A stretch of 47,042 bases of DNA from Schoenoplectus triqueter (lineage: Eukaryota > Streptophyta > Magnoliopsida > Poales > Cyperaceae), in the NCBI GenBank assembly GCA_964058805.1, contig CAXKVV010000734.1:1-47042 (forward strand), written 5' to 3'. Below, one piece after another: positions 24,309 through 35,579 of the stretch (the first letter of the stretch is position 1; each line of letters starts with the position of its first letter). The notes beneath the pieces were generated by a model, which was not told the DNA's origin, searched no databases, and worked only from the letters and a program-made list of their open reading frames with translations. The position numbers and the translations under genes were made by a program.

Positions 24309-25561
24309 TTAGATTTGAAAAACATTTGTCTGAAATCTCTCATCGTATAAATTTCAAAGCCCATACCTGTCAGTGTCAAAAACTGACCTTGGGATGTAGA
24401 AATTGGGCCTAACAAGCCCATTGGGGTTTAGGTTTGTTAACTTAGCTCTAGCTTGCTCAATTCCTCTAGTGCTTAGGTTAGCACAGCCGAAGAGGTCCAG
24501 AAACAAAATCTTTACATGCTTCTGCTATTGCCACAAGTCCCTTTACGGACAATCTGAAGAAACGGAGCTCGAGATGCTTAAGCTTAACCATAAACTTAGA
24601 ATAACAAAGGTAAAACATGAAAATTGTACCTCAAAAAGGAACGTCCATGGCTTTGGTAGACTAACAAGTTCTTAGCTGGTTATGCTTACCAGGTGACACT
24701 CATACAAATGTAAGATTGTATCAAGCAAACAACATTGTTTAACACTGACAGTATCAGGCTTTCCTGAAATAACCAGTAGCAAAGATTCACCATGTAGCAT
24801 AGAAACAACCAATAAATAATCATGGAACTCTTACCTGGCAATGGAATTTGCCTCTATATCTCCATCTTGAGGAAGTGCATTGAGGTAATCATCAAGTACA
24901 ACTCCCCTGTGCTGAGATGGGTCAATCCAGTACAATAGATTTCTCTTCAGCATGATCAAATTGGGGCAGCTTTGGCCAATAATCTCTATCGAGCGGTAGG
25001 AGACCCCATAGCAGTTGCTTATGTCAAGTTTAATCAGGTTAATGCATGAAATGGTGTGACTTGTGAAATAGAACGGCCAGTCACACCCCGACTGCTTCTG
25101 ACTGAGATAATTGAGAATTCCAGCGATCTGAATATTCAAGCAAAGTCAATAGAAAACTTCCAGCAACCTGTTTTACGCTGCGGGGTAGGTACTTGTTTTG
25201 AACTCCATTCTAAATTCTATGCAAATAGAATAAGTGGCTCTAAAGGCCCCTTCTTTTCAAAAAGGGAAAAGAAATGTTGCTCAATTAATCATCAGCTAAC
25301 AATTAATTCGAGTAAACCTTAAGTTCAATCAAAATTAGTCCAAATTAAAGCTGTAAAAGTTATTGAGTAATGATTCTATGCAATTTTATTACGATATGAT
25401 TCTGTGCAACAAAGCATATAACTTAAAACAATCTCACCCCAATTAAAATCAAATAAGATGACAAAATTTCTGCAAAAAAGCACCAAACGTGCAATATGCA
25501 TCACTCTGACCCGTCAATAACGCTCAAATTGGAAACAGCTAACGTGGGGTGCACAATTAGG

Positions 25562-25948
25562 CAGATTTTTTTTGTATATAATAATTATATTATTAATAAT
25601 AAGAGTGATAAAAATAAAATTTTAAATCTACGAATGGCAACGCGTCACCGGTAGTGATGTGAAGCAAATGCGCTATTGCTAGTAACGTTTTTGTGTAAAA
25701 CAGTGTAAATGCGGCACTAACTGTAACATCTTTGTAAACGCACCACTGCCAAAGTGCCAGTAACGTCTTTGGTGGCAGTAGCGATGTTAATCCAACGGTA
25801 ATAAAATTGTGATCAGATGAGCAGTCAGTGGCGCGTTTGTTCCACGCCACTATCAATAGCGTTGTCATTTATAGATTTTAAAATTTATTTTATCACTTTT
25901 ATTATTAATAATATAATTATTATAATTATTATATACAAAAAAAAACTG
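25562..25948. mobile_element. Mutator-type foldback MITE, 387 bp
   Basis: An exact 9 bp duplication ACAATTAGG lies at 25553-25561 and 25949-25957. Terminal inverted repeats start CAG(A/T)TTTTTTTTGTATA and run about 80 bp. Nine-base duplications are typical of Mutator-like elements. It sits in intron 1 of the F-box pseudogene. The centre carries a further inverted motif around CCACTGCCAAAG / CTTTGGTGGCAG. It is non-coding. Confidence 0.85.
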
Positions 25949-26139
25949 ACAATTAGGCCTGTAAATTATGAATCTAGCACAGATTACCTCTCTCGGCTAG
26001 AAAACACAATGCCTCGTCAGAACAGTGCCTCACTCTGACCTTCAATCCCCCATCAGACCACTCCGCAACCGATCGCATCATTGAATCAACCCGGCATTGG
26101 AATACCGGGTCCATCATGCAGAAGTATCGGGTCGACCAG

Positions 26140-26260
26140 CTCCAGCTTCCTCGATTGCCAACCAGCCATCGACCAGCTCCAGCTATCCCGAGCCACATCC
26201 GACCAGGATTTGCAAACCCGCATGCCAACCAGCCATCGACCAGGATTTGCACACAGTTGT
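26140..26260. repeat. Short direct repeats scrambling the F-box exon
   Basis: AACCAGCCATCGACCAG occurs twice (about 26160 and 26225), with shared CAGGATTTGCA and CCAGCTCCAGC pieces between. They lie exactly where the F-box core should be, so they probably record local slippage or gap repair that removed it. Confidence 0.6.
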
Positions 26261-26932
26261 CAGATCCGACCAATCCCGAAAGTTCACGTCAGCTTCATGA
26301 GGTGTGCTGGCGTTGGGTGTCCTCTTCCATGCTTTGATGGGGAATAAGTGAATTTTCTTTTTTCTCTTTTTATGGCGCGAGAAAATGCGGATGAGAACGC
26401 GTGTGAGGAAGAGAAGCGGTGTGTTCCGACTTTTATACCCTAAACTAAGCACGCAAAAACAGGAATAATTTGATTTGTCTGATTTGATCGAACGACTATT
26501 ATAACTTGCGTCTTTTATGGAGCTCTCATTCGAGATTTTTTTTATTTTAGTAAATAAAATAAATAAATATAGCAAATTGGGCATCTCTCTCCTCACGCTT
26601 CTGAAACCGAATTTGAAACTTAGGTCCGGGATTTTTTTTTTACGTTTTCAAAATTATTAAGTTAGTTAGTTATTATGTTATATAAAATTAATTATGTTAT
26701 GTAAATGATTATTATTTGATATGAAATTATATTGGATAAATGATTATTATGTTATATGAAAATTATTATTATTTTTCTGTTGTTAATGATTTAAAAATTA
26801 TTATGGTAATGTAAAAAATTGATATAAAGTCTATATAAAAAATAGTCTAAAAAATATAAGAAAATCGATGTAAAAATATATATAAGAACAATCTAAAAAG
26901 ATCGATACAAATAATAGTCTACAAAAAATACA

Positions 26933-29900
26933 TCAACGCCTATGAAACATCCTCCGAATGAGAGACGGACTATACGTGTCTCTCGGCCGAATTTCACGGC
27001 GATGACGCTCGTGTCTTGCATCTGACGATGCCTGCGTCTCGGGCACTCGGGTGGACGGACCAGGAGTGTTGTACGATGACGCGCGGTAAGCATCATATTG
27101 GGTACCGAAGGTCCCAACACTCGGATCGAGGCTCATCTGACTCATGAGCTGAGAGTACGATATGAAATCTCCCTGGAAAAAGTCGAACTCATCAGTCATC
27201 GGCTCCGGCCCCGGGTCAGGTGTGCTGCTGATCGGACAGTCATCGACAGAGATATCGATGTCCTCAGGATCCGTCGGAAGACCTGTACGAGTAAATTATA
27301 TATATTAACATGAATTAAATTATCAAAAATCAGTTAAATTAAAAATACACACAAGTTAAAATTAAAAATTTTAAATATTAACATGCAGAAGCAAGCATCG
27401 AAGTGAAAATATGTGGATGACCTAAATCACCCATCAAATGTTTTATCTGGCGTAATTCATGATTGTCAAATGTTGCATGCTCGGGCTTCGTAAGCCAATC
27501 AATGGCGGTGACTGTATTCTTCACCAAACGGAACATCTGCATATATATTTTTTTCTATAGCGCTAGTTATGTGAAGAGTTTAATTAAGAAAAAATATATT
27601 GGTTAAATGCTAACATCTCGGGCATTCTGGTGTGAATGTGGTACGTACGATAACTCATCCACAGACTCCTCGGGGTGCAGTAACTGCTGACTCAAGTGCT
27701 CATCAGTGTTCATGCCATACCATATTGTAGTAATCCTTCTCTTGTAGTACAACCCCATGTACGTGTAGTGCTAGGTATAGTCGTACGGTCACGACTCTGT
27801 GATAGGTAGTTTGGGCTCATCCTGTGCCCACCAGTAATACTCCGCCCAATCGATATTTTGCCCCTCACCGCCTCCCGACATGTGCTTGTCCTTACGGTAA
27901 GTCAACATTTGCTGGTAATCGATCGGCGCCGGCGGAGGAACCTGTTGGAAAAGACCGAACTGCTGCATGACTCTATCTGGATAGTGATTCTCAACCATCC
28001 AGAAATGAATCATCCACATACGACACTTTCAACTGCATAAGTACACCCAACGCAAATGAAATTCATGTATCAATTGAACTACGTACATTTTATTGATTTT
28101 AGAAACTTACAAATTAAAATGCACGTAGTACACCCAAGGCAAGTCATCGTGGTAGGCACTGTACGGCGTCCAATTGACGCTGTCGTCTTGCAAATTCTCG
28201 AATTGATCCCGAAAGTGCTCGGGTCCTCTATGTCGCGGCGTGTACTTGAACAAGTGTCGGATCGCCCATGTGACACCATATGGAGGCCGCAATTGAGACT
28301 CGGGACCGTCAAGTGGAGACTCCTTAGTTCTACACCTGCACCGTCAATAAAATATGAACAAAATACGATTTTTTCCATTGAGGTGAGTGATAATAATTTA
28401 CCTCGATCTCCTGATCGGGAATCATGTCCACGACCACATCTGAAGCAGGAGCATTGGTCCAGCTATGCAATCGGGCGGCTCCAGACATGATCGACAGAGG
28501 TTGAAATACAAGCAAGAGAGTACCGCCTGCCCCCAGTTATAGCCTTCCTCCGGTACGTTGAGCAAGTCGTCAAGAAATGTCAAGTACGCCGATGGCACCG
28601 TGTCTGCACTGTTGTTTGGGAACATCACAGACCCAAACAAATCCAAGCAAAACGCTCGTGTGTACCTACTAAAAAAAGTTAGTACTCCTGTGTACCTACA
28701 AAATAAATTCATGGACGGTGTAAAATTTGTAGTAAAAATTATACCGTTGGACGGTGTCGTCATCGGAGTTGGGAGGCAACTCTTGAAAATATTTATGCAA
28801 CAAGCGTTGTCAAGAGTGATTTATCTAATTGACAATCACCCATAATCGTCATCTGGTATAAACCCAGTCGATGCAAATATGGATCCATCTGTGATGTGTA
28901 TTTTGCTAAGCTAATAAGTACCCTAATTTATATTTAATTTCAGCCGCAAGCGCACGGCCTAGTCAAGTAGTAGTTGGGGTGTCGAACCACAAGGACAAGG
29001 ATGAATTACCGATTCTAACAAGTTTCACTAATCTAGACAATCAAAAGTGAGCTTTGTATTAAACTAAAAGTGCGTAAATCTAACAACAATGACTGGAAAG
29101 TTTATCAGATTGAAGATTCTAGGGGTTTTCGGCTTCACTCTCACTCGTTTAGTCAATTCACTCTATTTGATCTTTTAATATGTTCTAGTGTTTGTCGGGG
29201 ATTCAATCTCAGATTTTAGTACTAAATTTATACTTTCGTGGCTTGGTACCGTACCTAAACAATTCGGGTTTCACGATTAAATACTTCACCTTACAAGTTT
29301 AAGCCCATTAAGATCAGTGAGTCACTTTGGCATAACCTAGATTTTGTACTTCGTCTTTCGGTACCTCACACAATTTCTAAGGTTTCCTCAGTTTTCTCTT
29401 AGGTAATAAGTTTCACGGTTAAGTACTTGACCTACAACCTAGATCAGTATTTTGGGTCAGAAGATTCAGTTCCACCTTTTGGTTTCCGCTTTCACTTCTA
29501 GGATAACATGCAGTTGATTAAACTAGGCATATAATTTAGACAAAACAGCAATCACAAACAACAAGAACTAAAAGACCAACAAACGAGTAAATTAAACCAT
29601 TCGAGTTATCGAGTTTACACCTAGACCCCTAGAAGGGTGTCTAGCCACAAATCATGTCAAAGTTTGTATCAAGATTCATGTTTAAACAACAGTACAACAT
29701 GAGAAAAGAGTAAAGAAAAGAATAAACCAAGAAGATCTACGATTTCTCACTCGGTTCTTGAGTTCTCCTTCAAATCTCTCTCCAATGATGTTCTTCCTCT
29801 TCTTTTTTTTGCTTGAGATCTCCTTTCCAGACAGTTCCCAGAGGTCTGGGACGAAGGGGTATCAAAAATCTATATCCTTCCTGAGAAAACCGCTTCAAAG

Positions 29901-30459
29901 CTCAAAATTCGCGTTTCCAGCCAAATTTTTACGGTCCGCAATTCCCATAATTGCAGTACGCAATTTTTGTCATTTTTCCAGAATGAACCAGAGAGCAATT
30001 GCGGTCCGCAATTTTGGTATGGGAATGCTTTTAACTTGATTTCTTCGTGTAAATCCGACCCATCTCGTTCCAAGTATTATTTCTCATGTTGACATCTTTG
30101 TTTACACTCAATGACCTGCAAAATAACAAGAAATGCAGCAGTATCTCGAATTCGACATAAAAACTAAATAAATTCTCAACAATTAACATAAAATGCATAG
30201 TTTTTGAGATAAAACCCTAATTGAATATAGTATATAAATGAGGCTTATCAATCTGCGCATTGTATGGTATCTTCGGATGATGTGCGTTCAAACGGAGAGT
30301 GCTATGAGGCTGCAAAAATTATTTTGTTACGTACGACATGCTAAAATTATAAAGTATATTTTTTTTCCATATTATACGATAAAGAATACTTACATCGGTT
30401 CTGGCCCTCTGCGACCTATGTTTATTTTCGGGCACGACAAGCAGTTGCGGATACTCCAT
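26933..30459 (-). pseudogene. Plant mobile domain (MAIN-like) gene, disrupted
   Basis: PMD proteins include Arabidopsis MAIN and MAIL1, nuclear proteins linked to silencing and meristem maintenance; many others ride in transposons. Minus-strand exons by eye: 30459-30394 (MEYPQLLVVPENKH), 30309 onward and across the solo LTR to about 28402, 28335-28111, 28032-27615, 27536-27422, 27282-26933. Family hallmarks: RYTRAFCLDLFGSVMFP, EGYNWGQAVLSCLY, LLLQMWSW, NWTPYS, ENHYPDRVMQQFGLFQQ, YYKRRITT. Without the LTR and one copy of its duplication, exon 2 reads in frame across the site (NAQ joining MDPYL). Damage: the solo LTR; TAA shortly after LLTTLVA; a TGA after MWSWT where relatives usually continue; and a stop after LPITES. 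The last exon is a hydrophilic tail ending IRRMFHRR at 26933. Probably dead, though some stops could fall in unrecognised introns. Confidence 0.75.
28892..30250. mobile_element. Solo LTR, 1359 bp
   Basis: It begins TGATGTGTATTTTGC and ends GGCTTATCA (TGAT...ATCA termini) and is flanked by an exact 5 bp duplication ATCTG at 28887-28891 and 30251-30255. No internal retroelement genes or second LTR are present, so it is a solo LTR left by recombination. It interrupts exon 2 of the PMD gene. On the minus strand it carries TTAACCGTGAAAC-type repeats and GTGCGCTTGCGGC near its end, shared with 37198-38932. Confidence 0.87.
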
Positions 30460-30959
30460 TTTTCACTACAATTATTTTAAAAAATATATAATTTTGGTAT
30501 AATTTTAGTATAATTCGGAATGGCTCGGTATAATTTGGTACAATTCGGTATAATTTGGTATAATTGAATAATTTCACATAATTAACTAATGTACATATAA
30601 TTAACGGTATTTGACCAAATTTAATCTAACAAATTTAAAATAATTAGTCTCATTAGTGTTAATACACAATTAAGCTAATTACAACAACATATTTCAAAAT
30701 TAAAATAAAAAATCAACACAAATCAACTAAATCAAACTATATTAACTATATTTCAATTATCACTATAATTATACTAATTAAATCTAACAAAATTACTAAT
30801 TTTGATAAATTTGGATTTAAATTTAAAATCAAAAATTACCTTCGAAATAACGATCAAATTGACGAATCGACACGTTTTTCCGACTCTCCTTCTAACGATG
30901 AAAAGTTTCACGTAAACGGTTTATAAATTAGAGCAAAAATGAATATGATCTAAAAAATT

Positions 30960-30971
30960 GGGGGGGGGGGG
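30960..30971. repeat. G homopolymer
   Basis: Twelve G in a row, followed shortly by a GA-rich stretch to about 31030, inside the right subterminal part of the Mutator-like element (the presumed leader of the PMD gene). Confidence 0.85.
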
Positions 30972-31229
30972 ATCGTTTTTTGGAACAGAGGAGAAAGGGA
31001 GGGGAGAGATGAGAGAGAGGGGAGAGAGATTCTGCGCGAAAACAAAATGATCCATCTGGACCCGAGTTTTTTTTTACTGGGTCCGTGTTTTTTTTTACGT
31101 TTCCAAAAAAAACCTCGGACCCGAGTTTGAAACTCGGATCTGGTTATGCATGCAAAAGTGAGGAGAGAGGTTGCCAATTTGCTATATTTATTTATTTTAT
31201 TTACTAAAATAAAAAAATCTGCTCACATC

Positions 31230-31599
31230 GGGCAAAAAAAGGAAAATCTGAGTCTATATCTACCGTCTGATTTTGATCTTACGGCTTTGTAATGAAATAA
31301 ATCTCAAAAGTCGTACAAATTTGAGGATGCTATCTGAATCTTCTGCAGTCCTGCTGAATTTACATCTTCTCAAGAATTTTTCTCTGCAGTGTTATGCGAT
31401 TTTTTAACCGTCTGATTATCGATCAATAATTTTTATTTAATATTAATTTATATTTAAACTTTATCATAGCCGTTCAAATAAAAACGGGCCTTTTCAGATC
31501 TCTGAGATCTGTGGCGGAGATCTCCACAGAGGAGAGTAAGGGCGCCCTCCGCCTCCATTTGCAACGACACAAGAAGAACAAGCAAGAAAGTGTAAAGAG
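31230..31599. other. 5' flank of C1D gene
   Basis: Intergenic sequence between the Mutator-like element and the C1D start. About 31398-31505 resembles the upstream region of the RPC5 gene. A GC-richer stretch (31500-31599) is probably the C1D leader. No TATA box stands out. Confidence 0.5.
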
Positions 31600-33091
31600 A
31601 TGTTGAGCGAAGATCAAACCGGAGGGGTTGGCGATACGGCGCCAGTACAGAAAAGCTTGATGGTACCAGAAAATATACTAGCGTCGGTCACAGAAACCCT
31701 AGCTTACGCCGAGGAGGTGGGAGCCGCTCTTCTCCATTTCCTCGCCATTGCTGGAGATGAACCTGACAAGCTCGCCGAGCTGCCACCACTGCTCCAGGCA
31801 CGTGCTTATCTCGTGCTTGCCAAGATCAGCACGTCTCTCCTCTCAGGTGTGCATTGAATTTACCGACTGTTTGTATATGTGTTGCAAATGACTGTTATGG
31901 CGGTTGTCATTGTAAATAGTTTTTGTTAGGATGAACCGAGACTTACTTACCTTGTTCAACCAGATAATCTACTAAATAAGCTATCAGAAATGGTGTTGTT
32001 ATGCTCGAGCATGAATTGATTGGTAATGCTTGATGCTATACGCATTTCTTTTGGGTCATTGGGCTTTAGTTAACAATCTAGTCTGATATATATTGGTAAA
32101 AGCTAAAGTAATGCTGTCTATTTTGCAACATTCCAAACTGAAATGCTGGGTTTAAACTGCAAATTATCCTGTTTTGTTTGGTTAATTCTGTTGTATTTAT
32201 TCTTCTTTTAAAGTACAATTGAGGTGTGCGGGGATAGACCCAGATGACCATCCAGTCAGCAAAGAATTTGTGAGTCTTTCAGTTTGACTTTTTTTTTTTA
32301 TATCTTAAATCTTACACATCTAATTTACTGAAAAGTGCAGTTTCATTTGGGGCTTTGGTTTTTGATTTCAGGATAGACTGAGCTTGTGTGGGGAGCAACT
32401 AGGCCACTATCAGGACTTGGAGAAAGGTACTTATGTACTTCATCAGTAATTTCTAGGTTTTAGACAGAATAGCGGGGCATAGCAACTCCAAGTTTTTCAC
32501 CATGTAACAATGCTTAATAAGTCAAACATTATCTCAATTACAGAACTTGTTGAGCAATAAAACAATTAAAGGTCAAGTATTTTAGTGTTATTGTGCAATG
32601 TTGGTAATCTTTTGTTTCTTTTTCTAAAATCCATTTTGTTATTTCATAATATGTAGCTCCTTTACAGCCATCAACTAAGATAAACAAACGGGGAGCTGCA
32701 AGGGTCATAGGGCACTCGCTGCCTCAACTGACAGCTGGTAAGCATTGTTGTGATCTCAAAACTAATATTGAACTTGATTGTTTTCATCTTAAGTGATAAT
32801 ATTTGACATAAATCGTCTGCTTCAGAGCAAAGAGAGAGCTTGAGAGACATAAGCAGAGGGAATGAAGCACGAATCAGGTCCTTTGCTGACAATCGGGCCC
32901 GCAAGAAGAGAAGACAGCATGGAAGTGGGACCTCATCATTAAGGGAAAAATCAGTTCGCCAAGCTGCTGAGGAGTTTCTTCAGAAAGCAGCAAAGGAACT
33001 GGTATTGAGCACTGATCCTGATGTCAGAGGACCTTTGAGGAATTTATCTGATGGAGAGGAACAAGAACAGGTAGAGCAGCAAGAGACTTGA
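31600..33091 (+). CDS. Nuclear nucleic-acid-binding protein C1D (exosome cofactor, Rrp47/Lrp1 family)
   Basis: C1D homologues bind RNA and the Rrp6 subunit of the nuclear exosome and take part in rRNA and snoRNA 3' processing. Exons: 31600-31846, 32214-32269, 32372-32426, 32657-32737, 32826-33091, all with GT-AG ends and consistent phases, giving 234 residues. Residues about 20-105 form the helical Sas10/Utp3/C1D domain (VTETLAYAEEVGAALLHF, LPPLLQARAYLVLAKI, then CAGIDPDDHPVSKEF and DRLSLCGEQLGHY). Then come APLQPSTKIN, ARVIGHSLPQL and a basic segment RARKKRRQHG, a likely nuclear signal. The tail AAEEFLQKAAKEL ends acidic and Gln-rich. Length and order fit plant C1D. No damage was seen, so this is probably functional. 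Confidence 0.92.
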
Positions 33092-34214
33092 TCTTTCGTT
33101 CTCTTTCTTTTGTTTTTTTTTTTGTTATTTCGGTTGAAGGTTTGGTTAGATGACAAATTTTGTTCCATTCAAGTTTTTCTCATCGCTATATGCTTGTTGT
33201 ATTTTGTGTTTTATGCATGCCTAGCTTCTTCATGAAGGAAACTTTTATTAGTGTTCCTGGTTAACTTGAAGATCTAGATATAGCAGCAGTATTGATGCAG
33301 GCATAAATGCTAATGGATGTCCAAATCAAGAATCATTATTGTCTCGTAAAACAGATAAATGGTACTTAGTATCAGATTTGGAGAGAATCAACTAATTTAT
33401 GGTTATCGTGGAGATCATGATGAGTTACAAAATAGATAATTAGTTTGTGGACTATAATCCTTGCTTAATACAAAATATATTGATTTGCAAGACAGATAAA
33501 AGCAAAGTCTTCAATTTTTTCCAGCTTCCCCTGGTCTATAATGCTAGCATTCAAGTGGGGGCCTAATTATCATTTCTCATGACAGTAGATGTTTTCATGT
33601 AGTCTTGAATTGTACTTGAGCAGATGAACGGTGGGCGTCTACAAAAAATAATTAAGGATATTTATTATTAAAAGAATAATATAAATTGTATATAAATTTT
33701 ACCTTGCAATCCAAAATATAAATATCGTAGTTGGTTGTCATCGCACCTGTGAGAGCAATTTTAATTTTTATAAAGAAGCTAAACTTTTAAGTTTATTATT
33801 TAATTTTACATCATCATTTTTTCATCATTAATTTTATTTAAATATTTTTATCTATTTGAATTCAATGATTTATATATAAATTTTCTCTCATTTAAAATGA
33901 TGTGGGTAATATACGTAAGGTGTAACTTTTAACTCTTAAAATATTTCAAATAACCCTTCATTATTATTATTATATACATATTTAAAATTTTATTAAATAT
34001 ATTTAAATCTTATATTTTTAATAATTTATTTGAGGATTATTTCGAGAGTTTGTGCGTAACTGCGTATACTAGCTGTACTTTGCTTATACGATGTAAATTA
34101 CACTTTAAAATATTGTGCAAGAGTATTATTAGACTGATTAAATTCTCATCCACTTACGTACTTAGTGACCATTTCATTTGTTTTACTAGCTTTTAGGCCA
34201 GAGGACGAGATTTC
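33092..34214. other. 3' flank of C1D gene, then AT-rich DNA
   Basis: Probable 3' untranslated region to about 33250. The rest is AT-rich and holds nothing I can name. A short (ATT)n run lies at about 33959-33971. Confidence 0.5.
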
Positions 34215-34612
34215 AACATCATAAGTTTTGTATGTCCCAAACTCATTTTTTAATTTATATTTTAAAATTTAAAACTCAAATTTTAAATCTAAACAGTTGA
34301 TCTTGTTAATTTTTATGGTAGATATATGCTTTTAAAATTTCATGATTTTTAAAGTTCATTTGATATTAGATAAAATGAGAATAAAATGAATATATAAAAA
34401 TTAATCAATCATAATTAATTAGATTCATTCAATGTGTTCTCATTTGATCTAGTATCAAATGAATTCTAAAAATCATAAAATTTTAGAAACGTACATTTAC
34501 AATAAAAATTAATAAAATCAATGATTTAAATTTAAAATTTAAGTTTTAAATTTTAAAATGTAAATTAAAAAATAAGTTGATGACAACTTGTGACACACAA
34601 CTTGTGACATTG
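34215..34612. mobile_element. Foldback MITE, about 400 bp
   Basis: The halves are inverted repeats: TTTTTTAATTTATATTTTAAAATTTAAAACTC on the left mirrors the right arm, and CATTTGAT(A/C)TTAGAT-like and ATGATTTTTAAAGTTCATTTG-like blocks also pair. The outer ends (about 34213 and 34612) are blurred and no target duplication was found. Non-coding. Confidence 0.65.
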
Positions 34613-35330
34613 GATCCCTCTCTTAGGCTCATTGACCATTTTAAGGAACATTTAACAAAGTTTAATGCACCCAATTGCAACTTGCAACTTCTACTGAAGA
34701 CAAATTGAATGGATAAATAATATATCCTAGTAATTAACCAAATGAACCCCTATCTTATTATAAAAATAATAAAATATATTTTATAGCAAAAATCCCGTAC
34801 GAAATAAAATATATATTTAATGAACATGTGGTCCTGCTCTTTCTCCAAGGTCCCAATCGTTTTTTAGTAGAGTGATGGAGAGCTTCTGACACTTGGGTCC
34901 TACTGAGTTTAATGTTTTTAATATTGACTCACTTAATTATCTTTAATTTGAAGGAATTTATTTCGTACCAATTTGTCTCGTTAGCCGACTTTTAGATAGC
35001 ACACGCCATACGTAGGAGGTATCCGACCCGTCTCAGAGAACCCACCACAATGAACTGGTGCTTTTTATTATTTTATTTATTATTGTTTTTTTCTACTTCC
35101 ACCGTGGAGGCCACGACATGGTGTCTCCTCTTCGTCAATTCAGGACTAAGGGTCATAACACCGTCCAACAAATTAATGTGGATTTCCTAAACATCAATTT
35201 TTCTTACTTAATAACCTATTCAACGAGAAAAAAAAGAAAAAAATATATTGTATCTGCCTCGTTACTAATCTGATAAATTTGTCCAAATATTTTTCACAAT
35301 ATTTTTGACAACTGAAGTGATCTATTATGC
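34613..35330. other. Intergenic, no convincing gene
   Basis: An ORF at 35058-35273 starts with a hydrophobic stretch and ends in poly-Lys, but it has no family resemblance and compositional bias explains it. Nothing else was seen. Confidence 0.4.
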
Positions 35331-35571
35331 ATGCTAGATCACGAAATATAACAAAAATGAAATTTTCTGTTTTAGTACTATATTTAAATATACACTATTA
35401 TATATTAATTAAGATTAATTATAAATTAATTGATATTTAATTGCTTAAATTTATATAAAAATAATCAATAAATAATTAATTATTTTATAAGAATTAGGTT
35501 GGATCAGATATGAATCAAGATTTTTTTACCTGAATTTAAACTGATTCGATCGAAATCTGACCTAATCGATT
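35331..35571. repeat. Fragment of hAT-like family, reverse orientation
   Basis: It ends GATTGACACCCCTA, the reverse complement of TAGGGGTGTCAATC. It carries CTGACCTAATCGATTG and the same AT-rich interior (AATTAATTATT, CTTAATTAATATA) as 339-780. The left end is missing. Confidence 0.45.
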
Positions 35572-35579
35572 GACACCCC

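Larger units (their letters stand above)
24309..26330 (-). pseudogene. SKIP1-like F-box/LRR protein pseudogene
   Basis: Intact relatives are F-box subunits of SCF ubiquitin ligases with leucine-rich repeats. Read on the minus strand: ATG at 26330, but in-frame TGA at 26297-26295; a DWSDL...TVCKSW remnant with the F-box core between them missing; then a repeat-scrambled stretch (26150-26290). RVDSMMRSVAEWSDGG and RVRHCSDEALCFLAER are well preserved to 25989. After a MITE-bearing intron, exon 2 (about 25135-24836) starts in the wrong frame and shifts again near 25050 before LDISNCYGVSYRSIE and LKRNLLYWIDPSQH. Exon 3 (about 24604-24309) has KLKHLELRF, a two-base loss near 24501-24507 before FLDLFGCANLS, then FYIPRSVF, a TGA at 24356-24354 where relatives have Trp, and YDERFQTNVFQI followed by its normal stop at 24309. 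At least five lesions make this a pseudogene. Confidence 0.85.
26531..31220 (-). mobile_element. Mutator-like element carrying a plant-mobile-domain gene, about 4.7 kb
   Basis: Left 26533-26580 and right 31171-31220 are inverted copies: AGATTTTTTTTATTTTAG then TAAATAAAATAAATAAATATAGCAAATTGG. Weaker matching continues inward for about 80 bp (CTCTCTCCTCAC, GTCCG..., ACGTTTTC). Flanks GCTCTCATT (26522-26530) and GCTCACATC (31221-31229) match at 7 of 9 bases, an imperfect 9 bp duplication fitting a Mutator-like element. No transposase was seen; the cargo is a PMD gene on the minus strand. A solo LTR is nested inside. The element lies about 0.2 kb upstream of the F-box pseudogene start. Confidence 0.75.

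Noticed and set aside
26183..26596. Minus-strand ORF of 137 codons
   Set aside because: Its last third is the frame-shifted F-box remnant and the first part runs through promoter and transposon terminus.
35058..35273. ORF starting with a hydrophobic stretch
   Set aside because: AT-rich Phe/Ile/Leu bias, poly-Lys end and no family match.
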